The notes below the pieces were generated by a model. The model saw only the letters and a list, made by a program, of their open reading frames with translations, had not been told where the DNA came from and did not search any database. The translations under genes and the position numbers were made by a program. Below, piece by piece: positions 51,801 through 63,157 of a DNA stretch of 64,000 nt (position 1 is the stretch's first letter; every line of letters starts with the position of its first letter). Location: the NCBI GenBank assembly GCA_017506865.1, contig JAFCMP010000051.1:1-64000 (forward strand), read 5' to 3'. This stretch comes from Tribonema minus. Lineage: Eukaryota > Sar > Xanthophyceae > Tribonematales > Tribonemataceae.

Positions 51801-51829
51801 AGCTGCAGCAGAGCTCGTGCTACCACCAT
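45855..51829 (-). CDS. ispF: 2-C-methyl-D-erythritol 2,4-cyclodiphosphate synthase
   Basis: Plastid MEP-pathway enzyme converting CDP-ME 2-phosphate to cyclic MEcPP. Exons 51829-51644, 48140-47895 and 46100-45855, all phase 0; 225 residues. Residues 1-24 look like a signal peptide (hydrophobic ALLQLAFVASACISCLV, small residues before F25), and 25-62 like a transit peptide, the bipartite leader of secondary red plastids. The enzyme begins DLPVRIGHGYDIHRL with the metal-binding D73 and H75; AHSDGD gives H99; GYEIGNVDVTLILQRPK and KARTHELVDSVGE carry the other family motifs. Length matches plant and bacterial IspF once the leader is removed. The start codon lies 109 bp from the divergent ATG at 51939. 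Intron 1 (about 3.5 kb) and intron 2 (about 1.8 kb) are filled with partial exon copies. Confidence 0.93.
46320..47390 (-). repeat. Six acceptor-side copies of IspF exon 3
   Basis: Units near 46320-46383, 46578-46640, 46828-46870 (short), 46940-47000, 47132-47195 and 47330-47387 repeat the exon 3 start (AYRRMAGRGYEIGNVDVT in the intact copy) with the AG acceptor. They share intron sequence with GCCTGCAGGCCTCAGG and ATGAATGAATTCATG words. Period varies from about 120 to 260 bp; all precede the intact exon in transcription order. Confidence 0.92.
48249..49975 (-). repeat. At least 12 acceptor-side copies of IspF exon 2
   Basis: Copies of the exon 2 start (DLPVRIGHGYDIHRL in the intact copy) lie near 48251, 48391, 48557, 48708, 48903, 49054, 49209, 49328, 49431, 49605 (scrap), 49676, 49833 and 49938. 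Most keep the AG acceptor and 10-20 codons. The copies at 48391 and 49431 reach AEGKK or AAGKK. A higher-order repeat is visible: 48120-48300 closely matches 48580-48760, so three-unit blocks of about 460 bp were also duplicated. The intact exon is last. Confidence 0.95.
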
Positions 51830-51938
51830 TCCTCCTCACGCCCGGAAATTGACACGCGAAACTTCAACCAAACTTCAATGCCAAACTTGAAGATTGCGAT
51901 GGATTCAGGAAAAACTGTGTGAAGTGAAGTGCACCACC
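51830..51938. promoter_or_regulatory. Divergent promoter, ispF and hypothetical gene
   Basis: Only 109 bp separate the two divergent ATG codons, so one short region must serve both genes. No TATA box is evident. The word AACTTCAA occurs twice in it with variation, which may be coincidence. Confidence 0.6.
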
Positions 51939-53842
51939 ATGGAGGCCGCATCGAAGCAGGATCAGCATGGCGCAGCTGATGTGGTGCTCACAATGGCGTT
52001 CTCGGTGCCGGGGCCGACACCGCAGCATGCTTTCTCCAGCAGGGGCGATGAGCCGGAGTATGCACCCACGGTGGCTGACGCCGACAACAAGTATACACAT
52101 GCCTATACTGGAAGACATGACGACGGAGCGCTGCCTGAGATGAGAAGAGGAGGCCCGCACGAGGCTCTGATGGTGGCTCTCATGGTAAGAATTTGATTTT
52201 AGTGCTGCAAAGTTCAAGTCACACAAAGGATCTCAGGACCCACGAAAACAGAGACTCTGCTGTTAATAACACATACATTTTGATTGCGCCTGTCCAGAAA
52301 ATCTTGCAGACCTGCAATTGTACGGAATCAAGTGGGCTGCAGAGAAATCATGCTTGCATCATCACTCTCATGCATCTCTCCTCGAACGCTCTATCAAACG
52401 ATGCATTGTCAACAGTGCGATTCGGCACACACTCACTTTTGGCAGTTGTGGCTTGAAGAGACTTGCTCCACTGCACATGGCGCGCGCTTCGCGTGGCGCA
52501 CAGTACTCGCAAAGTAATGGTTTATGAAATGGCATTGGATTCATTGGACTGTGCAATCATTCACAACACCAGCACGTCACAGTAGAACCTTGCCGGTCAG
52601 CGTCATGCTGGCACCAGGGTTGTTACGGTCGAGCCATATCATTGCATGCGATCGTAATCATTGGCGGTAATGCGACTTGTTAGAAGTGATCGATATCCGC
52701 GAGCCGGCTACTGGCCATAAGCGAGTATGGCAGACCATCATAGAGAACTTCCAAAATCTCTCGCTGCTCGCGCTCGCTCTCGCTCGCTTGCCACGCCCTC
52801 ACCTGAGCTCACACCGATCCTGTGCGGAAGGACAAGTGGGTGTGCGGGCCTGCGACAAAAGGTTCAGGCTGCCCCACCTTGATTTCGTTGGGCAGCTGCT
52901 TTGGAAGCAAACTCCAACACCAGCGCACCTACAGCTGCCGCAAAGCAAACATACTGCCGCCAAGCGGGACATAAATGAGCAAAGGAGGAGAAGGCGAAGG
53001 CAGCCGACCTGCTACGGCTGCAACGCTTAAACGCAATAGGGTTGACCTCTAGAAAGCGGACAACTTCGCTGCTTTTGGCGGCAGGGTTAGGGTTAGGGTT
53101 AGGGTTAGGATGTAGCTCTCCAAGTGTGTTACTTGACGTCCTTCACGGAGCTTCAAGTGCCCTTAAGCTCAAACCCTAAAGGTAGGGTCAGGGCTTGCTC
53201 GTTGCCGCTGACCAAATGAATACAAGCGATCGTTGACATCGCCGATCATTGCTGTCGTTCACTTCTCGCTCGCAACAACCTTGGTTGCCACATCTGCTGC
53301 CAAAGCTCTTGTCAAAGTGTACTGTGATATTTCCTCACATACGTAGATATCAAGGTGGCTAATGCAACAGATATGGACGCCAGTCGTGTGCTGCTAGAAT
53401 TGTACCGTGGTCTTTCCAGGGGGTGTAACCGCCGTAACCGTCAAGCGAGCCAACGGCAATGAGCATGTAACTGCCATATGCCTTAACAGCATCACATCTC
53501 TTTATTGTGCATACATGACAGGCTGCGCAGGCCGACAGCGATGCCTTCCTGACGGCGGTGATTGACTACGAAAAGCAACAACAGCCGCTGCAGCAGCAAC
53601 AAGTACAACGGCAGCAGCCATCTAAAGCGCCGCAGCAGAAGCGCGCTACAGCAAAAAAGCCGACCAGCTCACCACGGCAACCAGCTGTGAAGCACAAGCT
53701 GCAGACCGAGATTGTGGGTGGCGAGGAGGCAGGGGAGGGGGGTGCAGGGGCAGCACCACAAGTAGGAGCACCGGAATTAGCAGCGTCGGCGGCAGCAGCA
53801 GCAGCAGCATCTCAGCCAGCAGAAAAGCGACTGTGTTTATAA
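51939..53842 (+). CDS. Hypothetical low-complexity protein
   Basis: Two exons, 51939-52184 and 53522-53842, both phase 0, give 188 residues. The ATG sits in a good context (CACCACCATGG). Exon 1 encodes a polar acidic stretch with a LTMAFSVPGPTP segment. Exon 2 encodes ADSDAFLTAVIDYEKQQQ, then a Gln-rich and Lys/Pro-rich region (KRATAKKPTSSPRQP) and an Ala run before EKRLCL and the stop. It is likely intrinsically disordered and possibly nuclear. I do not recognise a family. The splice is supported only by phase, site strength and the good start; an extra exon between them cannot be excluded. Confidence 0.55.
53083..53109 (+). repeat. Interstitial TTAGGG run
   Basis: Four consecutive telomere-type hexamers in an intron. 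Similar short runs lie near 1077-1092, 12150, 29670-29690 (C-rich strand), 30750-30765, 33250-33270, 56585-56600 and 57001-57030. Confidence 0.85.
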
Positions 53843-55838
53843 AACACGCGGTGATTTTTGACTTTGGCTTTTGAGAGTGGAAACCCTCCTGTGCTGATGT
53901 CCTGTGCGCTGCTTGCGCAGCATGCGAGCGATGCTCAGCACGTTGTTGAACTAGTACTTGAACTTGTTGCACTCTCGCTCGAGGCCTCTTCCGAGCCTGT
54001 GTGTGTGCTGTACAGTCCTGCAGATGGCATGATTTGTGACTTAGACATGTGAGCATGTTTTCGATGGGTCATCTGCTGAGGAGTTGTCGTCTTGCACTGT
54101 GCTGAGCAAAGCAGATGAATGTGGGCTTGCACGTAGAGAACATGTTGCAATGTAGGAAGCCGCAGCTGACTAGCCTGGTGCTCCACACCAACATCAAGGT
54201 AACTGTTGCAGCAAAAGGCCGACACCAGTCGTATGCTACTAGAAGTGAATGCAACGTGGTCTGTGTACGGGCAAGTATAACTGCCGTAACTGTCAAGCTT
54301 GCAAACGGCAATGAGCACGTAAGTGCCATATGCTTTCAAAGGATAGACATGCCAACTGTGGTCAACTGCTGACACGCAGTCATTGTGCCCTCTGCTGAGC
54401 AATGAAACTCACAGGGCCTGCACATACATACATGCGCAATGAGCTGCTCCTCTGCTGAGAGGTGGTCGCCTCCGCAAGCAGCAACGAGAGGGAAATTGCA
54501 GCTACCGCTTCCGCATGTCTGCGTGCGCAGGCTGTGGATTTCTGTGATGGCACTGCGGCGGCTGCACAGCACACCACCATCATCCGCTGCGATGGTGTCA
54601 TCCTGAAGTAGCACAAGTGCTTGCATTTGTGCATAGCAGCAACAGCCGGTGTGCATGCAACCAGTGCGTTTCATCAGAGTCGGCTAAGCAATGCAGATGT
54701 AGTGTTCACACATACATACAGCACATTGTCAGTGTGGAGACTGGGGCCGTACAGGTACGCAGATGCCTTATATCAGCGACACCTGGACGCACATCAGCAG
54801 CTGCAACACTTCGTGCAGCCAACCGTCGTTCCGTCACGACGCTCAGCTGAGCACTGCAGGTGTAGTTGCCCATATGTAGTTGCCCATACATACATGCCCA
54901 AGGTCAGCACAGTAAAATTGTGTGCAGCCAGTGCTCGTTTCGGCACACAGTCGGCCGGGCTATGCAGACGCAGGGCTTTTTACATACATGCCCATTGTAA
55001 GGAGTTTCATGTAAATCATAGAAATCGCAAGGTGGTACAGTACTTACCCCCGGAAAAGTGTTGTCGCATGGCGGGTGGCGATCACCAAGTGCTCTCAATG
55101 GCGGAAAACCAATTCAAATCTCTGTTGCATAACTATAGAGGCCACTCGCAAGACGCAGTAACCAGTGCTCTTGGTTGACATGACCGTGCCCACCACAGCC
55201 ACTGTCATGCACAAGCCAGATGCAGTTTGGAGAGTTAAGGTCCTCTCGTAGTAATTGTTGCGTGCTCAACAATATCATGGTACTTCGAAGTATGCAGAAT
55301 GCAAGCCCCGCCTGGCCGCGTAATTGATGCTGTTGCAATGCGACAACGATGATTATGGTTGCAGCAGCAGCAGCAGCAGCAGTCTCACCAAGCGCCTGTA
55401 TCCTGAGCACCGTGATGAACACTGTATTACCATCGTTTACTGCGTTGTCATTTGGAATCCTTGTGAAGAATTGGCATCTGGAACCGATATTTACTGGCCC
55501 TCTGACGCTACTTGTGCATCACTCTCCACCCCCTTCTTTGTTCATAATTGTGGTATCTTACAGCGGCCGCAATCGCGCTTACGTCACAGTGGAATTGCAA
55601 CAGTGTGAGTGAGTTGGGGTCAGGCTCTCGATTGTGACCAGCAATAAGCCCAAAATGCATGTTGTGCGTCAGCTGCTCACACGTACTGCGTGCCTTGGCG
55701 CCCCTCAGTGAACCTCATGCATGAGAAACACGGTGATTGTGACAACGGTCTACGTATCGGGGGGTGATGTGTGTGTGTGTGGGGGGGGGGATTGGCAAAG
55801 GTAAAAGGGGGGGGGGGGTCGCATAGAGTGCACCGCAG
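53843..55838. other. Region without assignable gene
   Basis: No exon could be supported. A segment of about 110 bp near 54230-54340 is a diverged copy of 53370-53480 in the intron just before exon 2 of the hypothetical gene. Several AAG-GT-like donor contexts occur but no consistent protein emerges. A CAG run (GCA repeat) lies at about 55358-55380. Confidence 0.5.
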
Positions 55839-56215
55839 TTGCGTAGCATATGAACCCATCATTCCCAACTGGCGCCATGGCGCTGCTGCACGTGAAGCTG
55901 TCTCTGCACATCTCGCAGCTCAACCTGCACGAGCGCAGGCACGCCCACTCAAAGCGCTCTTCATGGAGCGCGCCGCGCTCAAATGATTCATCCCGGTGCC
56001 ACTGCTGCAGAGTGGTGGTGTGCCTCACGGCTCAACACGCGCGCGTGTGCGCGCACGCGTGGAGCGCTCTTTATTGAGCGTGCAGCAGCCACAAAGCGTG
56101 CAGTGCCATAGCGCGCAGAGCTGTGGCACACTCCACAACCAGCAGCCCACACGAATGTGCACTGGCGTGCACACAGGCGCAACGCTCTCCTCCGCGCAGC
56201 GTCCGCAGCAGCGGC
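55839..56215 (-). repeat. Copies of the ankyrin gene terminal exon end
   Basis: Segments near 55840-56000 and 56040-56215 repeat the 3' end of exon 6 (ERDGFVRYASAARSM region and the CKSGAALA region in the intact copy). They lie beyond the stop at 56228, paralleling the post-stop copies at IspF. Confidence 0.75.
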
Positions 56216-56227
56216 GGCAGCGCTACT

Positions 56228-59200
56228 CTACATGGAGCGCGCCGCGCTGGCGTAGCGCACGAATCCATCCCTCTCTGCCGCCGCCTTTGCCGCCAACGCG
56301 GCGCCACTCTTGCACACGAAGCTGTCGCGCGCCTCATCTAGCAGCGCGCGCACGTCGCGACCGCCGGGCGCGCGCGCGAGAGCAGCGCACGTGAGCGCCG
56401 CGTCGTCGGCGACGGCGCCGCCGCTGAGCAGCGCTGCGACGGCGTCCGCAGCGCCGACGCGCGCGGCGAGCGACAGGGGGGTGGCGCCGGTGGAGTCTGC
56501 GGCGCGGGGGCGCGCGCCCGCGGCGAGCAGTGCTTCAACGAGGCGTTCCATCCTGCGCAGCAGCGCTCAGGACGGGGGGTGGAATTAGGGTTAGGGTTTG
56601 TGATTGGGGTAGGGGTAGGGTCAGGGGTAGGGTTGGGGTGGAGTCTGCGGCGGGGGGGCGCGCGCCCGCCGCGAGCAGGGCCTCGACGAGGCGCTCCATC
56701 CTGCAGCAGCGCTCAGAAGGGGGTGGAATTAGACCTTGACTCAGGGTTTGAGGTAGGGTTAGGGTGGAGACGCGGGGGCGTGCGGCAGCTCTCAGGACGG
56801 GGATGGGATTAGGGTTAGGGTTAGGAGTAGGGGTAGAGGTGGGTTAGGGTCAGGGCTGAGGCGTGGGGGCGCACGCCTGCGGCAAGCAGGGCCTCGACGA
56901 GGCGCTCCATCCTGCGGCGGCAGCGCTCAGGATGGAGAGGAGGTTAGCGTTTGAGGGGATAGGGGTAGGGGCAGGAGTAGGGGTAGGGGTAAGGTCAGAA
57001 TTAGGGTTAGGGTTAGGGTTAGGGTTAAGGGTGAGGCGCGGGGGTGCGCGCCCACGGCGAGCAGGGCGAGTAGGGCCTCGGCGAGGCGCTCCATCCTGCG
57101 ACGGCAGCGCTCAGGAGGGGGGTGGAGTTAGACCTTGGGTCAGGGTTTGGGGTAGGGTTAGGGTTAGGGCCAGGGTTGAGATGCAGGGGCGCGCCCTTGC
57201 CGCAAGCAGGGCTTCGATGAGGCGCTCCATCCTGCGGCGGCAGCGCTCAGGAGGGGCGTGGAATTAGGGTTAGGGGTAGCGTTAGGCGTATGTTGAGTGC
57301 CCACCAGGGCCTCAGCGAAGCGCTCTATACTGCAGCGGCAGCGCTCAGGCTGACAATAGAGGTAAAGTTCGAGTTTGGAGGAGGGGTAGGGTTAGGGTTG
57401 GGGTTGAGGGTTAGGGTTGAGGGTTGAAGGTGCAGTTGGCGCCGCGGTGGCAGTGCTTTGGACAGAGCGAGGATTAGGGTTGAAAGTGAGGGAAAGGGGG
57501 GCGGGGTAAAATTGGAGGTTAGACTGGCTGAAAGCAGGGCCTCAATGCAGAAGGCCAATCTGCGACGTAGCACTAAGGACGAAGTTGCAGTTGGGGTTAG
57601 GCTCACGGGTATAATTGGGGTGGAGTGTAGTTGTCGCAACACAAGATGTGCTAGAGAAGTACTTCTACTTTGAGGTTACTCGCCGCATTGCTTGGCAAGC
57701 TTTACACTCAAAGCAATGTGCTCTGACCATGTTCAAGGTGAATGTGCTCATTGCAGCACATGGCTCACGCGAGAGTACTTGCGGCAGAGAGCTGATACAT
57801 ATGTTGTTGTTTGAAGTGGGGCATGCCTTGTCTTTACCGCTTGATGGTGATGGTGAAGCGCACCCGCTGCGTGCCCAGGAGTGGCTTCGCGCTGTACATG
57901 CAACTGCTGCTGGATGTTATGTACACATACTACTCCAGAGCACTGCGTTTACTTCTACTTGCGAGGGGGAAACGCACTTGACGAGGCTGGCACATGGAAC
58001 ATAGTGTGCCCTCGCGGCAGTGCAAGTCAAAGCCTTGAATTCCGTGGGGGGCCCCCCACCTCTGGTATGTCAGCATCTATTGCGGCGAAACGGGGAGAAA
58101 AAGGCTTGAAAACACCAGCAATTATGCAATATGCAGCCGTACCTGAGTGCACAAGCGACGTGCAGTGGAGCGTCCCCCTTGAAGTCTGCCATGGCGACCA
58201 GAGCGGGCCGCTGCCGCGAGTGACATGCCGCCAGCAGGTCCAACGCTGTCTGCGGGCCAGCATGCATGAAAAGAGTACCGTGAGATGATCACAGATGTCA
58301 TGTGATGGGTGTACGTATGGGTGATGGTCGATGCAACTCAACGGTGCGGTATGCGCTTCAGCAGGTATCAAGTACATGTACATGAACACATACATTCAAT
58401 GACCCTGCGCCCCCCCCCCCTCCCCCCCTCCAATTCCCTCCCTCCTCCCCCCCATCGTCAAGATCCGCCAACTTTTGACTATTGCAGGTGCGCTCTACTG
58501 TACTGGTTCCTTGTACCTCCTCGTGACAATCGATGAATGCGAGCACAATCGGTGTCCCTGATGAGCACTGCTGCGCCCCAAGTCTTGCTCAAGATGTCAG
58601 CCAGGGCACGCACAGGCGATGGTGGTGAGTATGGTCCTACCGTGTTGATTGTTGGCTGCCGCGAATGCACTCGATCGCCTGCGTACATACCTTATTGTCG
58701 CAGTTGATTGCGCGCACATGCATGAGGGCCTGATGAGCACTGCTGCGCTCATGGCAGCGAGCGCTGCCGCAAGCCGCGTCAAGATGCTATCTTCGGTACA
58801 TACCCACAAGTGACACTGTAGTTGTTCGTTGTCACGTTTGCCGTCCAAGTGGATGTCTCAGTACCTTTTCGTGGTTGATGACTCTCACTAATCACTGCTG
58901 CGCCCATTGTGGCAAGCACTGCTTTGATGTTGTAATAATGACAAACAATTGCAACTAAAATGATGATTCATCCTGCAATTGCGCTTCGCCAAAGCTGTAC
59001 ATACCTCCTCATGGCAGTTGATGCATGCGTGCATGGAGGCTCTCCTGCCATCGGCATGATGTTCCTCAACGAGCACTGCGGCGCCCATGGAGACTCGTGC
59101 TGCTTTGCATTATTATCACAAATAACTGTTGGTACTGATTATTGTACATTGTAATTGCACTCTGTTGAAGTAGTATGCACCTTCTCGTGGCAGTTGATGC

Positions 59201-62200
59201 ATGCGTGCATGAGCGCGCACCTGCCATCAGCATCTTCGACGAGCACTGACGCACCCATGGAGATGAGCGCTGCTTTGTCTTCTTATTACGAACAACTGTC
59301 AGCATTGGATATTGTATATTGCAGTTTGCCAAAGCTGTACGTACATCTTCGTGGCGGTTGATGCATGCGTGCATGAGGGCGCTTCTGCCATCGGCATCCT
59401 CGACGAGCACTGACGCGTCCATAGCCACAAGCGCTGCTGCGAGCTCGCCATGCCCCATCAGACACGCCATCATGAGCGACGTAATTCCCCCGCGTTCGTA
59501 GAGTGGCGGTGCAGGTTCGCCTGTCGCGAACGACAGGGGTGGGTAGAAAGAGGAAGTGATTGGGGCTCCGTGAGCTACAAGTTCAATGCGTCTGTGGCTT
59601 TGTCGGAAGGCGCAATGAGGAAGTGGTCACAGGGTTAGGGTGCGGGTTACTGAGGTTGGGGGTAGGTTAGGGCTAGTTGAGTACCTAGTCGTGGCTTTGT
59701 AACTGCCTGCCACGACAGGCAGGGGCAATGAGGCAGTGGCCGTGGCTCCGTTGAGCGACATAGTTTTACGCCATGAGAGCGGCGTCATCCCGCCACGCTC
59801 GTATAGTGGCGGCGCAGGTTCGCCTGCCGTGACACGCAGGGGTAGGCACAATGCGGTGGCTCCGTTGAGCTACAAATTCAGTGCATTTGTGGCTTTGTAA
59901 CCGCCTGCCATGACAGGCAGGGGCAACGAGGAAATGGTTGTGGCTCTGTTTGGCTACATGGTCTAATGCGTGTGTGGTTTTGTAGCCGCCTGCCGTGACA
60001 GGCAGGGGCGGGCAAAATGAGGAACTCGTCGTGGCTTCGTTGAACTACATTCAGGTAGTGCTATGCATTTGCTGGCTACAAGATTGTAGGCTACAGCATC
60101 CCGCGTCAGTCTACTGCACTCGTGAAATGGCGGCGCAGGTTCGCCTGCCGCGATCGGGTACAGCAATGAGCAAACTTTTTTATTGCATGGGCAACCCGGC
60201 CTCCATTGGGGCCTTCATAAATACCAGTCCACAAGTACAGCAATCAGCTCTTCAGCTATGGCCTGCGCACCATCAGGTGACAGTAGTATGGCTAGGAAGG
60301 GGCCTTGCATCACTCCGCGCTACACGCATCAGGTGCATCGCACATGTATATGCACTGCACAGACTTGTGGGCTGCGTGTTTAGCATGTTAATTGCGGATT
60401 GACAAGGGCTTGCAGATTGACGAGGTGGTGGTGGCAGCGCTCGCCCTAGCCCTATCCCTAACATTAACCCTAAGCTACATATTACTACTCCGAATTCTGT
60501 GTTTTGTGACTCTATTGAGCTCCAAGTTCTACTTCAAGAAGTATGTGTCTGTGGTTTTGAAATGGTTACAAGATATACGCTACAGAACCTCAGTTACTGC
60601 GCACTGTTTCTTCGAGCTATGAAAGTGGATGCATGCAAGCTCTTTCAAGCAGAAAACAGAAAAACCACTGCCGCTACTGCAACAAAGCTTCTCAGACCGC
60701 CGCTGACACCCTCACTGCCTGTACGACACAGCTGTGTGACACACTACACTACATGTACAACATGGTTCCCGAGGCGTGTTGCACTACAACACCGCCTGGG
60801 CGCACAGTACATGTGACTGTTTGACACAGTGTAGATAGTGCATGTGTTGTACACTTGACACAGCGCATGTGTACACAAGTTGCATATTTTGCTTGTGTTC
60901 ATAGGGTTTTTGCCTCTGAAGCAAGAGTAAGTGAAGTACATGTAAATATGACATTTAAGATGTGTCCATGTACTTTGCAAATTGATGTGCAGCAGTTCAC
61001 TCACCTTTTTTACATTGCTCCGCTGGCTGAACGAAGGTGGCTCGATCGATGTTGGCACCATACTTCACCAGCACTTGACATGTGACCTTGCAGCCGCAGA
61101 TTGTGGCAGCGAGCAGCGGAGTGAGTCGCTGCCGGATGCCTAGGCTTGGAACTTCAACTTCAGCTGCGGGGGGGTCTGCAGGCGCACCCTGAGGAAGAAG
61201 CACATTGAAGTTCATACATTGCAGGTGGGATGATAACATGATAACAATTTTACCAAGAGAGCATGCACATGTGGACAGTTCACTGCACGACGGTGTAACG
61301 ACGCTTTGAGAGGAGAAGTGAAATACTGCTACAGTCATTGGCGAATCTGTCCATGAACGCGCAGGGCCACCGTACATTCTCCAACTTCAAGTTCAACTGG
61401 CACAGCATCACGTCACCAATACCTCACGAGCACATTGCACATTTACTACTCACTCACACCCACATTAGCAATCCGGTGACAGCTCAGGCGCCGTTGATGA
61501 GTGTGGCGTATACCAGTACTGTTTACCAATACTTGAAGTAGTACCAACAGAACATCATTCAACTTCATACTGTTCATCTGTTCTGGTACCTATAACTGTT
61601 TTCGAGAAGAACTTCTGTCGTGATAAAGCAACCGCTGGACTGCTTCATCTGGTGTGATGATAGTACACTGTTGTGATGAAGCGACCGTTGGCTGCTTCAC
61701 CTTGCGCAGCATCATGCCGGCGAGCACTGGCGCGCTGGCGCCAACCAAGCACGCCCACAGCAGCGCTCCGGCGCCGTCGCTGTTGACGAGCGTGAGGTCG
61801 GCCCCCGCGTGTGCCAGCACAAACGCGACCTCGATGTGCTCTTGCTGCAGGGCCAGCATGAGAGGCGTGTTGCCGTGCGCGTCGCGGATGTTGAGGTTGA
61901 CGCCGGGGTGAATCTGCACATTTGAGGGGGGGGGGGGGGGGGTAGGAGCTGATGAGGCTGAATTGAGATTACAGGAGGGGGGGAGGGGGGGGGGGGGCAT
62001 GGAACTTCAGTGTTCAGATCAGAGGTCAAGGCGTTGGTTAGAATTGGGAGCATTGGCGGCGGGTTGCCTTGTGCGTTGCGGGTGTTGAGGTTAACGCAGG
62101 GTGAATCTGCACGTTTAGGGGGGGGGGGGGGGGGGGGGGGTTAAGGGGCTGATGAGGCTGATTTGAGACTACAGGAAGGAGGGGGGGGGGCATCAATGTT

Positions 62201-63157
62201 CAGGTCAGAGGTCAAGGTGTTGATGAGAATTGGGAGCATGTTGGGCGTGTTGTCAGGGCATCGTGCAAGTTGAGGTTGATGATGAGGTGCAACTGCGCAT
62301 CAGAAGTGAGGGGACGGGGGGGGGAGTGGAGGGGAACAGGTCATGGGAGCTCTGTGTCTCCTTGAACTGCTACACCATCATTTCAGCACTACCACACGTT
62401 TCAGTTCGCCTCCAGTTTGACGGCACAACGTTTCACAACAGGGCCTCAGCCTCACTCAGTGGCAGTCACTCGGGCACATGCCACAACGCGCTGCTCTCAC
62501 TAGCACGCAGCCATGCTACCATTCAACTCGACGCTTCACCAGGGGCGGAAAATAGGAGGCTCAGTATGCCGTGATGCTCACCTTGGATGGGTCAATCTTG
62601 CATTTCAGCCGGCTGCCGGGGGGGCTGCCAGCCACCTTCGCGCTCGGGCGGCCACTATCGGCAGACAGCAATGGCATTGCAATCGGACCGCCACGAGGCG
62701 ATCCCGGCGGCGCAGCCGCAAGAGCGCGCGGCCGCTGCGGCTCTGCATCGAGCGGCGGTGCGGCGCAGCGTCGCGCGTGCGGCGGCGCGCGGCACAGCAG
62801 CGCCGTCACCGCCGCGGCGTCGCCGTCCCTGGCCTTCTCCAGGAGTCCTGAGCTCCACGCGAGCGACCACGCGAGAGAGGGCGCGCTGCCACTGCCGCCG
62901 TTGCTGCCGCTGCCGCTGCCGCTGCCGCTGCCGCTGCCGCTGCCGCTGCCGCTGCCGCTGCCGCTGCCGCTGCCGCTGTCGCTGCCGCTGCCGCTGCCGC
63001 TGCCGCTGCTGCCTTTGGCGCACAGCGCTATGATAGGGGTGTCAGCGGGCGGCACGGCGTCCGATGGCACGCACACGCGCGCTGATGATTTCGTGTTGCG
63101 CGCGGGCGGCGGCGGTTCCGATGCGACAGATGCAGTCGCGGTCTGCAGTGCGTGCAT
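56228..63157 (-). CDS. Ankyrin-repeat protein with Gly-Ser linker
   Basis: Modelled exons, high to low: 63157-62582, 61913-61701, 61128-61005, 59520-59345, 58249-58143, 56552-56228; phases agree and give 506 residues. Exon 1 carries a long Gly-Ser dipeptide run (about 62895-63010) between a short N-terminal part and LLEKARDGDAAAVTALL. Ankyrin helices follow: HGNTPLMLALQQEHIEVAFV, GANIDRATF, DADGRSALMHACINRHED, KGDAPLHVACAL and TGATPLSLAARVGAADAV. A protein-binding scaffold role follows from the fold; no enzymatic domain is seen. The 5' boundary of exon 3 was chosen by phase and is the weakest point. An upstream exon near 63650-63790 (MAMTEKTVSASG on the minus strand) could precede exon 1. Confidence 0.75.
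56640..57580 (-). repeat. Up to six acceptor-side copies of ankyrin exon 6
   Basis: Units near 56645-56710, 56865-56925, 57035-57100, 57185-57245, 57290-57345 and 57530-57575 repeat the exon 6 start (MERLVEALLAAGAR in the intact copy) and its CTGCAGGATG-like acceptor. Between them lie G-rich segments made largely of TTAGGG and GGGGTA-type words. The intact exon is last in transcription order. Confidence 0.9.
58500..59260 (-). repeat. Donor-side copies of ankyrin exon 4
   Basis: Segments near 59160-59255 and 58985-59090, with weaker ones near 58700-58770 and 58510-58580, repeat the exon 4 end (VLVEDADGRSALMHACINRH in the intact copy). Period is about 170-180 bp. All follow the intact exon. 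Confidence 0.85.
59519..60165 (-). repeat. Acceptor-side copies of ankyrin exon 4 with hairpins
   Basis: Six related units (near 59519, 59704, 59819, 59905, 59987 and 60139) contain the acceptor side of exon 4. Most carry a short palindrome, CCTGCC and GGCAGG around a 6-base loop. The units near 59820 and 60139 also repeat the first exon codons (GEPAPPLYERGG-like). Spacing is 80-190 bp. Confidence 0.8.
60183..60240 (-). repeat. Dispersed repeat family, copy D (inverted, short)
   Basis: The reverse complement carries GGACTGGTATTTATGAAGGC and the GGAGGCCGGGTTGCC core of copies A-C. Only about 55 bp is recognisable. Confidence 0.65.
61914..62300 (-). repeat. Acceptor-side copies of ankyrin exon 2
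   Basis: Two copies of the exon 2 start and its poly-C tract lie near 62065-62150 and 62245-62330, spaced about 185 bp. They repeat the GVNLNIRDAHGN region in diverged form. The poly-G runs at 61927-61942 and 62119-62140 are the pyrimidine tracts of the minus-strand acceptors. Confidence 0.85.
62895..63010 (-). repeat. Coding hexanucleotide microsatellite (Gly-Ser)n
   Basis: Tandem GCTGCC/GGCAGC units inside ankyrin exon 1 encode alternating Gly and Ser. The plus-strand reading (Leu-Pro repeats) is an artefact of the same repeat. Confidence 0.9.

Noticed and set aside
54170-54345. Sm-like protein exon (VTVKLANGNEH, HTNIK)
   Set aside because: The two pieces occur in the wrong order for an Sm fold and no other Sm exon was found nearby.
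57001-57030. Chromosome end
   Set aside because: The TTAGGG run is short, mixed with variant words and lies inside a gene.
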